From positions 26,985,896 to 27,049,895 of the forward strand of contig CM043960.1 of the NCBI GenBank assembly GCA_014529385.2: 64,000 bases of DNA, read 5' to 3'. The first letter of the stretch is position 1, and every line of letters starts with the position of its first letter. A model generated the notes under the pieces. It searched no databases. It saw only the letters and a list, made by a program, of their open reading frames with translations, and was not told the DNA's origin. A program made the position numbers and the translations under genes. This document shows positions 59,200 through 64,000 of this stretch, in pieces. The DNA comes from Adiantum capillus-veneris. Lineage: Eukaryota; Streptophyta; Polypodiopsida; Polypodiales; Pteridaceae.

Positions 59200-59250
<51 letters not shown>
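59137..59250. repeat. Compound microsatellite CA/AAAT/TA/GA
   Basis: CACACA, then (AAAT)n, (TA)n and (GA)n follow each other just after the LINE copies. Confidence 0.93.
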
Positions 59251-59253
<3 letters not shown>

Positions 59254-59492
59254 AAGATACCCATAAGAAGTGCAAGGAATCTTCTCTAAATTCTACCTCC
59301 TTATAATTGAATCACAAATGACAACACTTACTACTGGCTACAGTTTAAAACAAATGTTTTAATCTATTGAAAGGTTTCAAAGTTTTGTAAGGTTTCTAAG
59401 GTTTTGAGGATATGGAGGTTGTGGGCTAGATTGAGACTCAAGAAATGGACAACGTTGGATTGAAACGTATGAAACAGATGCAGGCCAAGTTG

Positions 59493-59496
<4 letters not shown>

Positions 59497-59580
<84 letters not shown>
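59497..59580. repeat. GA microsatellite, about 42 units
   Basis: An uninterrupted GA run. Arg/Glu or Leu/Ser frames across it are not genes. Confidence 0.95.
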
Positions 59581-59584
<4 letters not shown>

Positions 59585-60456
59585 AATGATATGTTATATT
59601 AAACGTCTTCAAAAGGCCAAAATGACCTATGAGACCAAACTGATACAATCCTACTGGATCTAATGCAATGTTTAGGTAGAAAATATAATGAAGTAAAATA
59701 AAATCTAAAAGCTAAAAGCTAAGATGAACATCAATGTCTAAGGATGTCCAAGATCGAGCGCTATCCGAGAATGTACTGCATTGGGTGTTGCTTAAGAATA
59801 TCGTCAATGTTTGCCATGGTAAATAGTCGTACTGGATGTCTCCCATGGCATGCTTGAATATTCTCGATCCTCTGATGGAGCCTCTGTTGATGTCATGGTG
59901 GCCCTCGTAGACGTGAGTTAGATGCCCTCATAGATGTGGGTGTCTAACTCTTCCAAGCTCAATGGCTCAGTTAGTCAATATACCTTTGGTATAGGTGGAA
60001 TTTAAAGTTTGCTGTGAAGCTTCCTCGTCTGACTACCGAGTCTTTGCTCCAAAGAAATCAGTGATTCCCATTGTGAATGTCTCTGTCATAATAACTAATA
60101 TCTAATTCTCCTAAATGATTTTCTCATGTTAAACTGATCATTTAATATGGGGAAGTACCAGGGGAGAAAAAGCTAGATTATTGGTAAGGCTAGCAGACTG
60201 GTCACAGTAGGGATCCAAAGGAGGGAAAATAGGGATCCAAAGGGGGACCATCTGTAGAAGAGCGATGTGCAAGCAATGGGCTTCAAAGACCTAAGGTTCA
60301 GCCCATTAAGACTTCTAAAATGCGAAGGTTTCAAAATTCAAAGGTTAAGTCAATGGTCAATGCTTAGGAAAATTGGATGCTTGATAGTGTACAAAAAGTC
60401 TTTGCAAGCTCCCAAAGAGGAGGGGGCGAGCCATTTTAGTAGGGGATGAGAGAGAA

Positions 60457-60510
<54 letters not shown>

Positions 60511-61000
60511 ATGCAAGCCCCTTTACACAAAGGGCATAGTGGACACATGTCAGCTCCCTAGCCCAATTGCCCACAAGGTGCATTCAAATCCTATTGGATG
60601 GCCATAGAGGTGGACCAATGAGAATTAGGCTAGAGTAAATCTAGTTTAATTGATTTAAAAATACTTAATAAAATAACAAATAAGAATTAAGCTCTCTAGA
60701 AGACTATTGGCCACTCTCCCAAGGGTCGAATGAGTATTCAGCAGCCCAATGGCTTGCCTGATTCCTATTGGCCAGAAGACTAAGGGGTCCAATGAGAGTT
60801 TAATTGAATTAATTAATTACCTAAAGCTCTCACAAAAGGGGAAAGGGGGACACATGTCACAAGGCTATCACTTATGCTTCTTAAATCATTGGCTAGGCTT
60901 TGTAGGGTCCAATGGGGTCTCAGCATGAGTAAAAAGCATGAAGGGTCGACCAAGAGAGAGAGGGGGACTGATTTTTTCAAGGCATTATCACACACACACT
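59581..61000. other. Non-coding stretch with a CA run
   Basis: A CA microsatellite lies at about 60461-60508. No gene is supported. Confidence 0.6.
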
Positions 61001-61740
61001 CACACAATCTTATGTGTGAAGCAAGAAGACTCTCTCTCTCTCCTTCTCAAGCTTTAAAAGAAAGCTCATCACCTACTCCAAGCTTGTGAGAAGGGAGGCC
61101 TACACCAACAACTCTTGGATTTGTGATGCAAATCCAACCAAGAGCCAAGCTTCAATGCATGCTCATCTTCTCTACCATGCTAATTACTAAGCTATGCTAA
61201 GCTTTTATGAGTGATTATGTGAGGAGATATACTTCTTTCTCGTAAGACTACTCCTTCTTCCTCTCAATCTACTCTCATACCCCGCTAGCTCTCACCATCT
61301 TCAAAGGTGTGTGAGGTCTTGGGTCTAAGATCGTGAGGGAATTGATGTTGTGTTTTATAAGTGTGTGCATGGTGCTTGAAGCTTCCATCTTCATTGCACC
61401 GGCAAGTTATTGAAGGAACACAAAGTATTGTATTGTAAAATGTCTCCCTTGATGGGGAAAACCTATAATACAAAGCCTTTTGGAGGGGGGACCGGCTTCA
61501 TGTAAATCCGGTCCTCAATTGTTGTCAATAGCTTAATTTCTCTCTCTTTTGAAGTATTGTTCATACATATCTAACTAGGTGTTATGCTTTTCAAGCATAA
61601 CAAGCACTCTCCATCCAAGCACTCTTGCTATGCTCATTAGGAATCTATTCTAATGAAATGTTCACTATGTTTGTGCTATTTTCCACTACACACAAGTTAC
61701 TAGGCCATTAAATGTTACATTGGTATCAGAGCACAAGGTT
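61000..61740 (+). mobile_element. LTR end and primer site of a copia-like element (remnant)
   Basis: AAATGTTACA is followed at 61721 by TGGTATCAGAGCACAAGG, the initiator-tRNA-Met priming site that follows a plant copia 5' LTR. The upstream sequence would be the LTR, but its start and a second copy were not found, and no coding region follows. It is a fossil remnant only. Confidence 0.5.
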
Positions 61741-62269
61741 TCTCTTTTCTTGCTCAAGAAGGGTGGCCCTCAAGCTAGCCATAAATGGTTGGTATTATTA
61801 ATTGCAATTGAGTAAGTAAAATAGGGAATTTTCAGCCTTGTAGTGTGCCTGCCTTCGTGCAGATAACAGGGCATCACCGTCAAGAGCTATGGTCTTAATA
61901 GTGGAGTCCTACAGGGCTTTCCTACAGCTTAACCACTATTGAGCTATTAGAAGCTTGACAGGAGCCGATACTGTTTTGGTGTTGAAAGACCCTCTCTTCT
62001 ATTCCTTGCAATTAATGATATTCGAGCCATGTGTCGTGCATCCTGTGTACCTAGTCATTTGTGATGCTACTTCTACCCGTGCTAGCCCTTGCGCTCATCT
62101 CTTGAATGCGCCCTCCCACACTCAAAATTGTGCAACACAATGGTGGCAATTGATCGCCTCGCTTAGGTGGCTCTATATAGGGTGTTTTACCCTATCCTTT
62201 TTTTGATGAGAGGTTGAGTTTTAAACAAGGCGTATGGAGACAGACATTGGCACTATCTTTCACTCCGAT

Positions 62270-63160
62270 GGAGAAGGAGAGAGAGAAGAAGAAGAAGAAG
62301 AGAGTTTTAATGTCGTAGGAAACTATCCTTAAAGATCTAGCCGACGAGGAGTTGAACTCAAGACTTGTTATTCAAGAGGGAAATTGCATAACCAATCTAC
62401 CACACTTGGGTGATAGCAAGGCTATACCATTTTCCTCTTTTTATTAGCGCACACACACACACCCACCCACCCACACACCCGAGAAGAAGAGAGTTTTAAC
62501 GTCGTAGAAAACTATCCCAAGAGACCTTAAAGATCTAGCCGACGAGGAGTTGAACTCAAGACCTGTTATTCAAGAGGGAAATGTCATAACTGATCTACCA
62601 CACTTGGGTGATAGAAAGGTATACCATTTTCCTCTTTTTATTAGCACACACCCACCCACCCACCCACCCACCTGAGAAGAAGAGAGTTTTAACATCGTAG
62701 GAAACTATCCCAAGAGACCTTAAAGATCTAGCTGACAAGGAGTTAAACTCAAGACCTGTTATTCAAGAGGGAAATGGCATAACCAATCTACCACACTTGG
62801 GTGATAGAAAGGTTATACCATTTTCCTCTTTTTATTAGCACAAACACACCCACCCACACACACACCCGAGAAGAACTTAAAGATCTAGCTGACGAGGAGT
62901 TGAACTCAAGACCTGCTATTCAAGAGGGAAATGGCATAACCGATCTACCATACTTGGGTGATAGAAAGGTTATACCATTTTCCTCTTTTTAATGCCACAC
63001 ACACACCCACCTACCCACCCACACACTTGAGAAAAAGAGAGTTTTCTCGTCGTAGGAAACTATCCCAAGAGCTCTTAAAGATCTAGTGGATGAGGAGTTG
63101 AACTCAAGACCTGTTGATAAAGAGGGAAATGTCATAAACAATCTACCACACTTGGAAGAA
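62270..63160 (-). repeat. Tandem array of five tRNA-derived SINE-like units
   Basis: Units repeat at about 157-198 bp. The landmark GAGGAGTTGAACTCAAGACC lies at about 62346, 62544, 62737, 62894 and 63092. On the minus strand each unit reads GTGTGGTAGATTGGTTATGCC-like sequence (split here as GTGTGGTAGATTGG and TTATGCC), then about 25 bp later GGTCTTGAGTTCAACTCC. These look like the A and B boxes of RNA polymerase III tRNA promoters. Each unit ends on that strand in a GT/GGGT-rich tail (CACACCCACCC on plus). No tRNA cloverleaf with a normal acceptor stem was seen. Such heads are typical of plant SINEs, but a tandem array is unusual. Confidence 0.6.
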
Positions 63161-63246
63161 AGCAGAAATCAAACAAACCTTGAAAAATTTGAAGGTGCTC
63201 TGATGTACAGCGGTTCCTGTTGAGCTTGTAGTGTAATTTGTGGGCA

Positions 63247-63534
63247 ATGGAGGTGACGTGCGTGTGGCATGCACGCCGCTCTCCTGCAAGCTTACCGCTG
63301 GCTGTTGGGAGAGCCTTCTGTACCAGTGCTCACGCAGACAAATCGAAGGAGACGAAGATGAAAGACTTTGAGACATGGCTACAAGGAATGGGGCACAACT
63401 CGTGCAACCTCCGCCTTTGCTCTTTCCCCCCAGCCTCTGCAACCCCTGGCCTTGGCACCAAAGCGGGGACGGGCGGCATTGGCAAAGGCGAAGTTGTTGT
63501 CCAAGTCCCTCTTCAAGCTTTTATGTCCGAACAG
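63247..63534 (+). CDS. SET-domain protein lysine methyltransferase (Rubisco LSMT/SETD3-like), exon 1
   Basis: The ATG at 63247 opens a 96-codon exon that ends at CAG with a GTACTG donor at 63535. The intron runs off the window. The first 30 residues are rich in Arg, Ser and Ala (HARRSPASLPLAVGRAFCTS) and look like an organelle targeting peptide. Residues about 38-50 (MKDFETWLQGMG) match the N-terminal F-x-x-W-L segment of the LSMT/SETD3 family. Residues about 70-96 (LGTKAGTGGIGKGEVVVQVP) match the start of the SET domain, where the family has G-L-x-A-x-x-D-I-x-K-G-E. The family methylates lysine or histidine in proteins such as Rubisco, fructose-bisphosphate aldolase or actin. The substrate is unknown here. 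It is the only convincing host gene in the window. Confidence 0.68.
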
Positions 63535-64000
63535 GTACTGACCATCTCTCTCAGTTTTCTGAATCAATTAAACTTTGGTCGTCTTCTCATGTTGTGAGAG
63601 GGCTTCACTGACCTTGCATGCATATCAGCCTTCCCTTTTTTCCTGGCTGCATGTATGCGTCTATGTTTGCTGTCTCTGCACCTGCACTGGTAGCAAGTTT
63701 TAGGCGAGAATGAACAATGCAATTAAACTGGGGTCATCCATACGAGGACATTGAATACCTCGGAACCTTTGTTGAGAGTCTTAATTTCTCCTGACATGGG
63801 CAGCTTAGTATGTGTCTCCCGGATCACTCTAGCTGACCCTTTTCTCTTTCTGACACTCTCTTTTGAGGAAATGTGGTGTGAGATTGATGCATTTGTTCTA
63901 GTATTATCAAAACGATACAGACTTTAACAAGCATTTCACAGTGGAGTGCATGAATGTGTTTACATGTGTTCAAATTTGACACTAGATATGAGGCATTTGC
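63535..64000 (+). other. Intron 1 of the SET-domain gene (partial)
   Basis: It starts at a GTACTG donor and is T-rich, as plant introns are. No further exon was recognised before the window ends. Confidence 0.5.

Noticed and set aside
61955-62206. 83-codon frame
   Set aside because: It has no recognisable domain, no conservation evidence, and lies in repeat-rich non-coding DNA.
62346-63110. Functional tRNA genes
   Set aside because: A and B box-like motifs are present, but no proper acceptor or anticodon stems are visible and the units are long with GT-rich tails, which fits SINE-like repeats better.

Overview
This window is repeat-rich nuclear DNA from a land plant. It carries Ty1/copia and Ty3/gypsy LTR elements primed by initiator-tRNA-Met-type sites, a CACTA (En/Spm) transposon with TNP2-like and TNPA-like genes, plant-style introns and long GA and CA microsatellites. 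Several uncharacterised transposon-like genes (a DUF7869-type protein, a ParB-like protein) would suit a large non-seed-plant genome such as a fern. That placement is inference, because no diagnostic host gene is complete here. Only one ordinary host gene is convincing: the first exon of a SET-domain methyltransferase at the right edge.

Layout from left to right. Positions 1-1508 are the 5' end of a minus-strand copia element, followed by an unrecognised coding fragment (1509-2051). A chromodomain-bearing Ty3/gypsy element with very long LTRs (about 2.77 kb each) fills 2201-12826 and is flanked by a CTTTT target duplication. Next (12.8-16.2 kb) comes non-coding DNA with a diverged short repeat family surrounding a broken FCP1/NIF phosphatase-like fragment. 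From 16.2 to about 29.6 kb lies a second, older gypsy element. Its gag region was split by a 6.6 kb CACTA transposon (16612-23209, TCA target duplication). From 29.6 to 35.7 kb there is LTR-like non-coding DNA, coiled-coil ORFs and a polypurine tract followed by an LTR-like end. A broken DUF7869-type transposase-like gene lies on the minus strand at about 37.7-39.8 kb.

At 40.4-44.3 kb there is an array of short palindromes and then a foldback (large inverted-repeat) element. A 2.9 kb solo LTR of the same family as the 2201-12826 chromovirus has inserted into one arm of it. A broken gene with a ParB/sulfiredoxin-like motif follows (44.7-46.4 kb), then a minus-strand gypsy pol fragment (46.4-49.2 kb). 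A minus-strand copia element (49655-55138) carries a nested 2.3 kb gag-only copia-type element (50677-53016).

The right part (55-63 kb) is mostly non-coding. It holds microsatellites, a tandemly duplicated DEAH-helicase-like fragment, a tandemly duplicated LINE 3' fragment, a copia primer-binding-site remnant and a five-copy tandem array of a tRNA-derived SINE-like unit. The array stops about 90 bp before the start codon of the SET-domain gene, which runs off the window. The genes do not form a pathway. The window reads as successive layers of mobile elements beside one host gene.
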